Source of the DNA: JAABRT01 sp038259155
GTDB taxonomy: Bacteria > Gemmatimonadota > Gemmatimonadetes > Gemmatimonadales > Gemmatimonadaceae
DNA: 36,613 bases
Direction: 5' to 3'
Assembly (NCBI GenBank): GCA_038259155.1
Contig: JBBSPE010000031.1
Coordinates: forward strand, 1 to 36,613
Of the stretch, positions 7,742 through 15,010 are shown piece by piece. The first letter of the stretch is position 1. Each line of letters opens with the position of its first letter. Position numbers and translations under genes: made by a program. The notes under the pieces are model-generated. The model worked only from the letters and a program-made list of their open reading frames with translations. It did no database searches and was not told the origin of the DNA.

Positions 7742-8770
7742 TCAGAGGAGCGAGCCCTGCTCGGTCAGCGACCGTGGGGGTTCGTATCCGAAGTGACGAT
7801 AGGCGTGGCCGGTGGCCATGCGTCCGCGTGGCGTTCGCTGGAGGAAGCCTTGCTGCACGAGGAAGGGTTCGTACACTTCTTCAATCGTGCCGGCATCTTC
7901 GCCCACGGCCGCCGCGATGGTGGTGAGTCCCACCGGTCCGCCCTCGAACTTCTCGATGATCACGCGCAACAGGCGTGCGTCCATGTCATCCAGACCGAAC
8001 TGGTCCACGTCGAGCAGTTCGAGGGCCGCGTCGGCGACGGCGCGTGTGATGGTGCCATCTGCACGCACCTGAGCATAGTCACGCACGCGCCGCAGCAGCC
8101 GGTTGGCCACCCGCGGCGTGCCGCGCGATCGACGCGCAATCTCGTGTGCGCCACCATCGTCGATGCCCACCTTGAGCACGTCGGCCGTGCGCCGCACAAT
8201 GATTTCCAGCTCGGCCTCAGGGTAGAACGCCAGCTGGTGCATGAGACCAAAGCGCGCACGCAGCGGCGGCGTAAGCATGCCCAATCGCGTCGTAGCGCCC
8301 ACCAATGTAAAGGGCTCGATTGCCATGGTGATCGTCTGCGCTTTGGGGCCCTCCGACAGCCGGATGTCGATCTTGTAGTCCTCCATCGCGGGATAGAGGA
8401 ACTCCTCGATCACGGGGCGCAGGCGATGGATCTCGTCTATGAAGAGCAGATCGCCCTCGCGCAGATTCGTGAGCGTGCCCACCAGATCGCCGGGCTTTTC
8501 AAGCGCCGGTCCGGACGTGGTGCGGATGTTCACGCCAAGTTCGCGCGCCATGAGCTCGGCCAGCGTGGTTTTGCCGAGGCCGGGCGGCCCGAAGAACAGC
8601 GTATGGTCAATGGGCTCGCGGCGGCCGCGCGCCGCGTCGATCGCGATGGACAGACTTTCCTTGACCTTGCCCTGCCCAATGAACTCGGCCAGCCGCTGGG
8701 GACGGAGCGAGAGCTCGACGACACTCTCGTCGACCAGGGCCTCAGGGGTGGTGATCTCGGCGCGGGACAT
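7742..8770 (-). CDS. ruvB: Holliday junction branch-migration helicase RuvB
   Basis: AAA+ motor that, with RuvA, drives branch migration of Holliday junctions. Walker A is GPPGLGKTT, Walker B is LLFIDEIHRL, sensor 1 lies in LVGATTRLGMLTPPLRARFG with the arginine finger region, and the C-terminal winged helix contains GPVGLTTIAAAVGED and EPFLVQQGFLQRTPRGR. The start at 8770 is an ATG; an in-frame TTG lies four codons upstream. It is the first gene of the ruvB-queA-tgt-yajC-def-fmt-rsmB run. Its usual partners ruvA and ruvC are about 11 kb away at 19537-20678, on the same strand, with an accessory block between. Confidence 0.98.
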   Translation of the reverse strand: MSRAEITTPEALVDESVVELSLRPQRLAEFIGQGKVKESLSIAIDAARGRREPIDHTLFFGPPGLGKTTLAELMARELGVNIRTTSGPALEKPGDLVGTLTNLREGDLLFIDEIHRLRPVIEEFLYPAMEDYKIDIRLSEGPKAQTITMAIEPFTLVGATTRLGMLTPPLRARFGLMHQLAFYPEAELEIIVRRTADVLKVGIDDGGAHEIARRSRGTPRVANRLLRRVRDYAQVRADGTITRAVADAALELLDVDQFGLDDMDARLLRVIIEKFEGGPVGLTTIAAAVGEDAGTIEEVYEPFLVQQGFLQRTPRGRMATGHAYRHFGYEPPRSLTEQGSLL

Positions 8771-8937
8771 CGCGGGCGGCAACGGGTGGACGGAACAACG
8801 GGACGGGGCAACGGCGCTCAGGGAATATAGGCCGAGTGTGGGGTATCAGCCTGCAACGCCAGCATTCCGGGCGAATTCGCGTACTATTACATAAGAAGTC
8901 GGCTTGCTGTCGACCATTTCCTTTTGCCCCTGTATCC
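8771..8937. promoter_or_regulatory. Divergent intergenic region between ruvB and the DUF3299 operon
   Basis: This 167-base gap must hold the promoters for the minus-strand housekeeping run and for the plus-strand ABC module. It contains two AT-rich islands in an otherwise GC-rich gap. One is around 8823-8829, which reads CTATATT on the minus strand about 50 bases before ruvB. The other, TACTATTACATAA, starts at 8882, about 45 bases before the DUF3299 start. Either could serve as a -10 element, but I see no convincing -35 boxes. I also looked for a palindromic Zur-like operator and did not find a convincing one. Confidence 0.3.
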
Positions 8938-9654
8938 ATGACCCGTCGCTCTCTTGCTCGTGAGACCGCGTCGCCGCTGCGTCGGCTTGCCCCGCTTTCT
9001 GCGCTGGGTGCGATCGCACTTGCGGCCGTGGCCACGTTCACGGCGGTCCGCGCAGCCGATGCGCGTCCGGTGCCTGTGGACCACGCGGCGAATCACAGCG
9101 TGAACCACATGTCGTCGCTGTCACCCGCGTTCGGTCCGCGCGCCCCGCAATCCGAGCGGATCTGGATTCCGCAGCTCTGGCAGGCGCCCGCGTTCCACGC
9201 GCCCATTCGCCTGCAGGCCGCACGTCTGGCCGCGCGTGCCGCAGCGCTCGAAGCGGCACGATTCGCGCCTCCAGCGCCCGACGACGCCACCCCGATTGAC
9301 TGGCGCGTGCTCGCTGGCCTGGACTACCTCACGGGCAAGGCCACCGACACGCTCAAGAAGATCGAGGGCAAGGAAGTGCGCATTCCGGGCTTCGTGGTGC
9401 CGCTCGATGACTTCATGGAAGATGGCGCCGAGTTTCTGCTCGTCCCGTACTACGGCGCGTGCGTGCATACGCCCCCGCCACCGCCCAACCAGATCATCTT
9501 TGTGCAGATGGCCGGCAAGAAGGCGGTCAAGCTGACGCTGTTTGACGCAGTGTGGATGTACGGCAAGCTCAAGATTGCCACAGTGGAGAGCCCGTATGGT
9601 ACGGTGGGCTTCACGCTCGAAGGCGACAAGATGGAGCCCTACAGCTCCAAATGA
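8938..9654 (+). CDS. DUF3299 secreted protein
   Basis: A 238-residue exported protein. The ATG at 8938 precedes a basic N-terminus (MTRRSLARE) and a hydrophobic signal segment (about residues 20-38). A His-containing stretch follows (DHAANHSVNHMSS). The C-terminal half matches the DUF3299 family, with IPGFVVPLDDF and the hallmark PYYGACVHTPPPPPNQ, then DAVWMYGKL and a final GF. In Proteobacteria, DUF3299 proteins are encoded next to an ABC ATPase and an FtsX-like permease in zinc-regulated loci (the Pseudomonas PA4063-PA4066 type and Vibrio zrg type), and the same neighbours occur here. The stop overlaps the ATPase start (ATGA). The molecular function is unknown; a role in metal handling is an inference from context. 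Confidence 0.85.
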   Translation: MTRRSLARETASPLRRLAPLSALGAIALAAVATFTAVRAADARPVPVDHAANHSVNHMSSLSPAFGPRAPQSERIWIPQLWQAPAFHAPIRLQAARLAARAAALEAARFAPPAPDDATPIDWRVLAGLDYLTGKATDTLKKIEGKEVRIPGFVVPLDDFMEDGAEFLLVPYYGACVHTPPPPPNQIIFVQMAGKKAVKLTLFDAVWMYGKLKIATVESPYGTVGFTLEGDKMEPYSSK

Positions 9655-10367
9655 ACACCCACGCGGCCGCACCGGCCGTCGCACTCCAACAGGTCCGTTT
9701 CGCGTATCGCGCCGGTCAGGACGTCGTGAACATCGACAACCTCACCATCGGACGCGGCGAGACGGTCTTCCTGCACGGGCCGAGTGGCAGTGGCAAGACC
9801 ACGCTGCTCGGCCTGTTGGCCGGTGTGCTGCAGGCGAACGCCGGCGCCGTCCGCATTCTTGGCGAGAACCTCACGCCATTGGCGAGTGGCGCGCGCGACG
9901 CGTTCCGCGCCCAGCATCTGGGCTACGTGTTCCAGCAGTTCAATCTCATTCCGTATCTGTCCGTGCGGGACAACATCCTGCTGCCGGTACGGCTCGATGC
10001 CGAGCGTCGCGCGAAGCTGAAGGGGGTCGATCCGATCGCGGCCGCCGATGCACTGGCGGCAGAACTCGACATTGCCGGCGCGATTCACTCCCCGGTCACC
10101 GAGCTGAGTGTGGGGCAACAGCAGCGTGTGGCGGTGGCGCGCGCGCTCATTGGCGCGCCGGAAGTCGTGATCTGCGACGAGCCCACGTCGGCGCTCGATT
10201 CGGATCGCCGGCAGCGGTTTCTCGAGCTGTTGTTCGCGTCGTGCCACAAGGCCGGTGCCACGCTCGTGTTCGTGAGTCACGACCTGTCGCTGCAGTCACT
10301 GTTCTCGCGCACCGTGTCGCTGCCCGACATCAACACCGCGAGCGCCGTGTCCGCGCCGGAGAACTGA
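9651..10367 (+). CDS. ABC transporter ATPase, LolD/MacB-like
   Basis: Energises the permease encoded next to it. Walker A is GPSGSGKTT (about residues 43-51), the Q-loop is YVFQQFNLIP, the signature is LSVGQQQR, Walker B is VVICDEPTSALD, and the switch His is in FVSHD. The signature carries Val where LSGGQ has Gly, which is tolerated in the LolD/MacB-like group. The 238-residue size fits a single nucleotide-binding domain. The start overlaps the DUF3299 stop by four bases, and the permease begins three bases after the stop, so the three genes form a tight operon. The substrate is not shown by the sequence. Confidence 0.94.
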   Translation: MNTHAAAPAVALQQVRFAYRAGQDVVNIDNLTIGRGETVFLHGPSGSGKTTLLGLLAGVLQANAGAVRILGENLTPLASGARDAFRAQHLGYVFQQFNLIPYLSVRDNILLPVRLDAERRAKLKGVDPIAAADALAAELDIAGAIHSPVTELSVGQQQRVAVARALIGAPEVVICDEPTSALDSDRRQRFLELLFASCHKAGATLVFVSHDLSLQSLFSRTVSLPDINTASAVSAPEN

Positions 10368-10370
10368 CGC

Positions 10371-11804
10371 GTGGGCATTATTTTCAATCTCGCCATGCAG
10401 TCGCTGCGGAGCCGGCGCTTCACCTCGGCACTCACGATGGCCAGCATCGCGCTCAGCGTGACGTTGCTCGTGGGCATTGAACACGTGCGCAGTGGTGTAC
10501 GCGAGAGTTTTGCCGGCACCATTCGTGGCGTGGATCTCATTGTGGGCGCGCGCGGCGGCTCGCTGCAGGTGCTGCTGTCCACCGTGTTTGGCATTGGCGC
10601 GTCGTCCACCGGCGTGAGCATGGAGACCTTCGAGCGGTGGAGTGCCCATCCGGCGGTTGGCTGGACCATTCCATACGCGCTCGGCGACAGCCACCGCGGC
10701 TATCGCGTGATCGGCACCACCGCCGAGTTCTACGAGCGTTACCGGTATCGTGAAGACGGACGGGTGTCGTTCGCGCAGGGTGCCGCCTCGGCCGCGGACG
10801 ATGAGGTGGTGCTGGGCGCGGAAGTCGCGGAGCGACTGGGATATACGATGGGGTCGCCGATTGTGGTGACGCACGGGCTGCAGGGCGGTGGCATCTCGGA
10901 TCATGAGGGCAATCCGTTCCATGTGGTTGGCGTGCTCGCGCGGACGTTCACGCCGATTGATCGTGCGATCTACGTAACGCTGGGCGGTATCGAGGCCATG
11001 CACGAGGATTTTGCAGCGATGCCCATGGCGACTCCGCCGCCGGCGATTGGGACGCCGCCGGCGATGCCCGGGTACGAGCCGCCGCCGGGTACACCCAGCA
11101 TGCCGGGTGCCGAGCCGCCGCCGGCGATGCCCGGGTACGAGCCGCCGGCCGGCACTCCCACGATGCCGGGCGCAGAGCCGCCAGCCTCAACGCCGCCACA
11201 ATCTGATGCGGCGACGGGAGAAGCCGGGCACGAAGGTCATGACCACGCCCCCGAACAGATCAGCGCGTTTTTTGTCGGCACCAAGAACCGCTTCGAAGCG
11301 CTGCAGTTGCAGCGCGAAATGAACACCGATTTCACCGAGCCGCTCACCGCGATCATTCCCGGCGTGGCGCTGGGCGAACTATGGCAGAACATCTCAAGTG
11401 CCGAGGTCGGACTGCGCATCGTGGCGTTGTTTGCCGTGGCGATTGGGCTCACCGGAATGCTGGTGGCGCTCTATAGCTCGCTCGACGCTCGCCGACGTGA
11501 GATGGCGATCCTGCGCGCCGTAGGTGCGGGCCCGCGCACCATCGTCTCGCTGCTCGTGCTTGAATCGGCGCTGCTCGCGTTTGTGGGGTGTGTGATTGGC
11601 GTGGTGGTGGTGTACGCGCTGCTCGTGTTCGGGCAGGGTGCGATTGAAGCGCGGTCCGGCGTGCACCTGGCCATTCGCGCGCTGGGCGCCACGGAATGGA
11701 AGTATCTGGCGCTTGTGCTCGGCGCGGGTACTCTGGTGGGCTTTGTGCCGGCCATCAAGGCGTACCGTACGTCGCTTACGGACGGCCTCAGTCCGCGGGC
11801 GTGA
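10371..11804 (+). CDS. FtsX-like ABC permease with Pro-rich/His periplasmic insert
   Basis: A MacB/LolE-type permease of 477 residues with a GTG start. A first transmembrane helix (about 21-37) is followed by a large periplasmic MacB_PCD-like domain (about 40-330), and three C-terminal helices (about 345-370, 395-420 and 440-462) form the FtsX domain, including the motif ALYSSLDARRREMAILRAVGA. The periplasmic part carries a low-complexity insert (about residues 220-284) made of two 21-residue Pro-rich repeats, directly followed by a His cluster GHEGHDH (residues 286-292) and then PEQISAFFVG. Metal binding by the His cluster is an inference. It is co-transcribed with the DUF3299 protein and the ATPase. 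Confidence 0.91.
   Translation: MGIIFNLAMQSLRSRRFTSALTMASIALSVTLLVGIEHVRSGVRESFAGTIRGVDLIVGARGGSLQVLLSTVFGIGASSTGVSMETFERWSAHPAVGWTIPYALGDSHRGYRVIGTTAEFYERYRYREDGRVSFAQGAASAADDEVVLGAEVAERLGYTMGSPIVVTHGLQGGGISDHEGNPFHVVGVLARTFTPIDRAIYVTLGGIEAMHEDFAAMPMATPPPAIGTPPAMPGYEPPPGTPSMPGAEPPPAMPGYEPPAGTPTMPGAEPPASTPPQSDAATGEAGHEGHDHAPEQISAFFVGTKNRFEALQLQREMNTDFTEPLTAIIPGVALGELWQNISSAEVGLRIVALFAVAIGLTGMLVALYSSLDARRREMAILRAVGAGPRTIVSLLVLESALLAFVGCVIGVVVVYALLVFGQGAIEARSGVHLAIRALGATEWKYLALVLGAGTLVGFVPAIKAYRTSLTDGLSPRA
11061..11186 (+). repeat. Two tandem copies of a 63-bp coding repeat
   Basis: Copies at 11061-11123 and 11124-11186 each begin GCGATGCCCGGGTACGAGCC and encode AMPGYEPPPGTPSMPGAEPP-type units, in the periplasmic part of the permease. 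A shorter degenerate precursor (PPPAIGTPP) lies just upstream. The unit length is a multiple of three, so copy-number change keeps the frame; the array probably acts as a flexible, length-variable spacer before the His cluster. Confidence 0.85.
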
Positions 11805-11832
11805 AGTGGTGAGCTGCCGTTGGAGCGCTGGT

Positions 11833-13500
11833 GTGAACTCCCGTGACAACCCCCTCGTGAAAACCGTTTGGGGTGTCGTCACATCCTGCGCGTTGGTAGC
11901 CGCCGCACTGGCGGTCATCGCGCCGGCGCAAGTCTCGTTGGGCGCGCAAAGTGTCGCTGGTGCAAACGGTGTGGCCAAGGCACCACTTGCAAGGCCCATG
12001 TCAGCAGATTCACTGCCTGACTATGTGCGACGCAACGCGCCAACGGACGCCGGCATCCTGCGCATCTGGAACGAGGGCATGCAGCGCTCGCAGGTGGCCA
12101 CCACCGCGCAGGTGCTGCTCGATTCAATCGGCCCGCGGCTCACCGCGTCGCCCAACATGACGCGCGCGCAGGACTGGGCGGTCGCATGGCTCACGCAGCT
12201 GGGCATTGCTGCGCGCAAGGAGCAGTACGGTACGTGGGATTCCTGGAAACGCGGACCAGCTTTGGTGACGCTCACGGCGCCGCGCCTGCGTGTGCTCGAC
12301 GCCACGATGCTGTCGTGGAGTGGCAACACGAATGGCGAGACGGTGCAGGGTGGCGTCGTGCGCATTCAACCGTTCCAGTCGTACGCCGAATACGTGCGGT
12401 GGCTGCCTGCGGTGCGCGGCAAGATCGTTCTCGCCGGCGCGCCGCGGTTGTCGTGCCGCATGCCCTCGCAGGTCGAAGCGTTCGGCATGCCAGCCACGGT
12501 GGACTCGCTCACGGAGCAGCAGGCACTGCTCGACGCAACGTATCGCGGCATGACGCAGCGCGTGGCCTCGTTCTACGACGACGTGAAGGCCGCCGGCGCG
12601 TTGGCCGTGTTCGACACCGAGTGGTCCAACTACCCGGGCATTCAGCGCATCTTTGGCTCGCCGCGCAACAGCGCGATTCCCACGTTTGACGTGGGTTGTG
12701 AAGACTACGGTCTGCTCTTTCGTCTTTCGGAACACGAGCAGGGCGCGGTCGTGCAAGTGATGGCGCAGTCGGAGTCGCTGGGCGAGCAGCCGGTGTTCAA
12801 CGTGATCGGCAGCATCCCGGGCACGGAGAAGGCCAACGAGTACGTGGTGCTCTCGGCGCACTTTGATTCATGGGAGGGGCATTCAGGAGCCACGGACAAC
12901 GGCACCGGCGCGCTCACCATGCTCGAAGCCATGCGCATTCTTCGCGCCGTCTACCCGTCGCCCAAGCGCACAATCCTGCTCGGCTTGTGGAGCGGTGAAG
13001 AGCAGGGACTCAACGGCTCAGGCGCGTTCACCACTGATCATCCGGAAATTTTGCGTGGGCTGCAGTACGCGTTCAACCAGGACAACGGGACGGGACGCAT
13101 TGTGAGCACCGGCCCCAACATCCTGCCCAAGAACGGCGATCGGTTGCGAGAGTATCTGTCGGCCATGCCGAGTGAGCTCACGCAGTGGGTGCGCATGCAG
13201 CCGCCGGGTCCGATTCCCGGCGGTACGGATGTGGTGTCGTTTGCGTGTCATGGCGCACCGGCCACGAACTTGAACGCGCTGCCGTGGGACTACAGCTACA
13301 CTACGTGGCACACCACGCGCGATTCGTATGACAAGGTCGTGCTCGATGACCTGCGCCAGAACGCGACGCTCACTGCCATGCTCGCGTACATGGCGAGTGA
13401 AGATCCGGAGCGCACGTCGCGTGAGATTGCGGTACCCGCATCAGGTCCCCCCATCACGTGCCCCGCGCCCGCCCGCAGCTCGGAACGCAGCAGGCCATAG
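11833..13500 (+). CDS. Secreted M28-family zinc aminopeptidase
   Basis: An exported metallopeptidase of 555 residues. The GTG at 11833 is chosen because GGAG lies seven bases upstream and because a signal peptide follows (hydrophobic stretch ending near QVSLGAQS). Another GTG at 11857 sits nearer the signal core but lacks a ribosome-binding site. The catalytic domain shows the expected co-catalytic zinc ligands: His343 (SAHFDSWEG), Asp355 (GATDNGTGAL), Glu389/Glu390 (WSGEEQGLNGS), Asp417 (NQDNGTGR) and His493 (WHTTRDSYDKV). The region before it (about 150-300) looks like a PA-type insert. Substrate preference cannot be read from the sequence. It follows the permease by 28 bases and may be in its operon. 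Confidence 0.9.
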   Translation: MNSRDNPLVKTVWGVVTSCALVAAALAVIAPAQVSLGAQSVAGANGVAKAPLARPMSADSLPDYVRRNAPTDAGILRIWNEGMQRSQVATTAQVLLDSIGPRLTASPNMTRAQDWAVAWLTQLGIAARKEQYGTWDSWKRGPALVTLTAPRLRVLDATMLSWSGNTNGETVQGGVVRIQPFQSYAEYVRWLPAVRGKIVLAGAPRLSCRMPSQVEAFGMPATVDSLTEQQALLDATYRGMTQRVASFYDDVKAAGALAVFDTEWSNYPGIQRIFGSPRNSAIPTFDVGCEDYGLLFRLSEHEQGAVVQVMAQSESLGEQPVFNVIGSIPGTEKANEYVVLSAHFDSWEGHSGATDNGTGALTMLEAMRILRAVYPSPKRTILLGLWSGEEQGLNGSGAFTTDHPEILRGLQYAFNQDNGTGRIVSTGPNILPKNGDRLREYLSAMPSELTQWVRMQPPGPIPGGTDVVSFACHGAPATNLNALPWDYSYTTWHTTRDSYDKVVLDDLRQNATLTAMLAYMASEDPERTSREIAVPASGPPITCPAPARSSERSRP

Positions 13501-13571
13501 CACCCGCCGCCCACCGGCCGCCGAGCGCCAGCCGCGGTAACGTGATCAGTCCACTTCTGCCGGAGCTGATC

Positions 13572-13928
13572 ATGCTGAAACGTCCTTTGGCACTGCTGTT
13601 CACAGCACTTCTTGTTGTCGGGTGTGATTCGCCGCCGATCACCGTCTCGCTCACGAGCGTCGGGAATGGACACGCGATTTTTCTCGTCGAGAACGGAAGC
13701 GATCGCGACGTTCGCGCTGTGACGTTCACCGTGACGTTCACCGCCGCATCGTGAGGCTCGCCGCAGGTCGATACAATTCGATATGAGACAACTCGTGACG
13801 GCACCGGAGCGGTTCCCTCTGTCCGGGCTGGTGACGAGACCTTCTTCGCCCACGCGACGTCAGATGCTTTGAATGCGGCAGCGCGGGTTATCGGGGCGCA
13901 ATTCGTCGACGGTACGAGCTGGCCATAG
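13572..13928 (+). pseudogene. Small lipoprotein gene interrupted by an in-frame TGA
   Basis: The ATG at 13572 begins a lipoprotein-type signal (LALLFTALLVVGC, lipobox VVGC, Cys18) and a short mature part containing HAIFLVENGSDRDVRAV, ending at TGA 13752-13754 after 60 residues. The same frame then stays open for 57 more codons to TAG 13926-13928. That part has protein-like composition, including QVDTIRYETTRDGTG and VRAGDETFFAHATS, resembling the second half of a small beta-sandwich domain. The simplest reading is one gene of about 118 codons carrying a nonsense change or a base-calling error at codon 61. A genuine 60-residue lipoprotein or stop readthrough are the alternatives. I recognise no named family. 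It converges on the next broken gene. Confidence 0.55.
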
Positions 13929-14015
13929 CTGGACCGTTCGTTCCGCTTGCTCGCATTGTGATGCGCTCGCAGAGAGTGTTTACTGTTCAAACGTCGCGGC
14001 AGTTTTGGAGGGACG

Positions 14016-14812
14016 TCATTTTGGGTCGTTGAGCTGGCTCAACTTACCGTCAGCAATCTGCGCCACCTGCTCGGCCTCCTGCCATCGCGCGTACAATACG
14101 CCAAGTAGGTGATGTCGTCGCCTCGCCACAGCATCGGGGCGAGGCGGAAGGGGACAGCGAGCCCGTTCCGTGCGCGCTTGCCGCGGATCTGCACAAACAT
14201 GTCGCCGTCGCCGTTGAACCAGACGCGCGTATCACCCGCGTCGCTCCAGGGAATGACCACCGGGTGTTGCAGATTCGGTGTGAGGGTCCAAGTGGCGTTG
14301 CGTCCGGCGTGATAGCTGCTTGAGGCCAGCTGCTGGATGAAAATCGCCCCCGCGGCTCCCGCGATGCTGCCCACGGTATTCGCGCCGAGCATGGCGGCGG
14401 TCGCAAGCACGGTGAATGGTGAGTTCACGGCTGCGCTTACGCCGAACTCCTTCAGACCGCGCCGGAAGAATGTCCGTCGCCGAGCTCCGAGTTGCTCCCC
14501 ATACCGCCAATGCGCGAACTCCGGCAACAGCGGCCTCCCAATCCGCACCAGATCGGTCCCATCGCGCAGTCGTGCCAGCCCCACGTTGTCCGTGGACACG
14601 CGCTGCGTGGTGCCGCGGTACGCGCGCTCACACGCCTCGATGACCTCCCAACGTTCCTCGAGCGGCGTGAAATTCCAGCGTGCACAGTTCGCGCCCACCA
14701 CCCACCAGCGCCCACGCTCCGGATCAATCGCAAGGCGCCTCCCGACCGGGAACGCTTCCAGCTCGCGGTTGGCGCCGAGCGCGGCGTGGCAGAACAGGCA
14801 GGTGGAGAACAC
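14016..14812 (-). pseudogene. Conserved hypothetical protein with a C-terminal frameshift
   Basis: The continuous frame 14039-14812 contains CLFCHAALGAN near the start, then LEAFPVGRRLAIDPERG, WWVVGANCARWN and TPLEERWEVIE. The paired Cys residues suggest a small zinc site. A hydrophobic segment lies at about residues 128-155. As read, it ends in an odd basic tail (RDGRRPSRWRRLL) and stops at 14039. Adding one base at about 14103-14106 (TACTTGG to TACCTTGG on the coding strand) instead gives YLGVLYARWQEAEQVAQIAD and a stop at 14016, a natural amphipathic tail. I infer a 1-nt deletion or sequencing error. The start is uncertain: GTG 14812 is drawn, and the frame is open to 14929. Function is unknown. 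Confidence 0.6.
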
Positions 14813-15010
14813 GCGGGCAGCTACCGCTCCGCAGGCGAGGACAGCAGGCAGACCGCGTCGGTATGGCAAGCACGACCGTACGCTGGAAGCACGCGCGACG
14901 AAGTCCGCGGTCCTGCAACGAACACGCAACGGACTGGCGACAACGATAGGCGCGGCGTGCCACTACCCGTTGCTTGCATCATCTCCGCTTGACGAAATGA
15001 ATCTCTGTCC

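Noticed and set aside
8823..8895. Zur-like operator for the DUF3299 operon
   Set aside because: No palindrome of the expected form is present in the AT-rich islands.
13454..13990. 178-codon minus-strand ORF across the interrupted lipoprotein
   Set aside because: It is open because of base composition; the plus-strand reading has a signal peptide and lipobox, while this one has no recognisable feature.
13929..14015. Terminator between the two convergent broken genes
   Set aside because: No stable hairpin with a T tract was seen on either strand.
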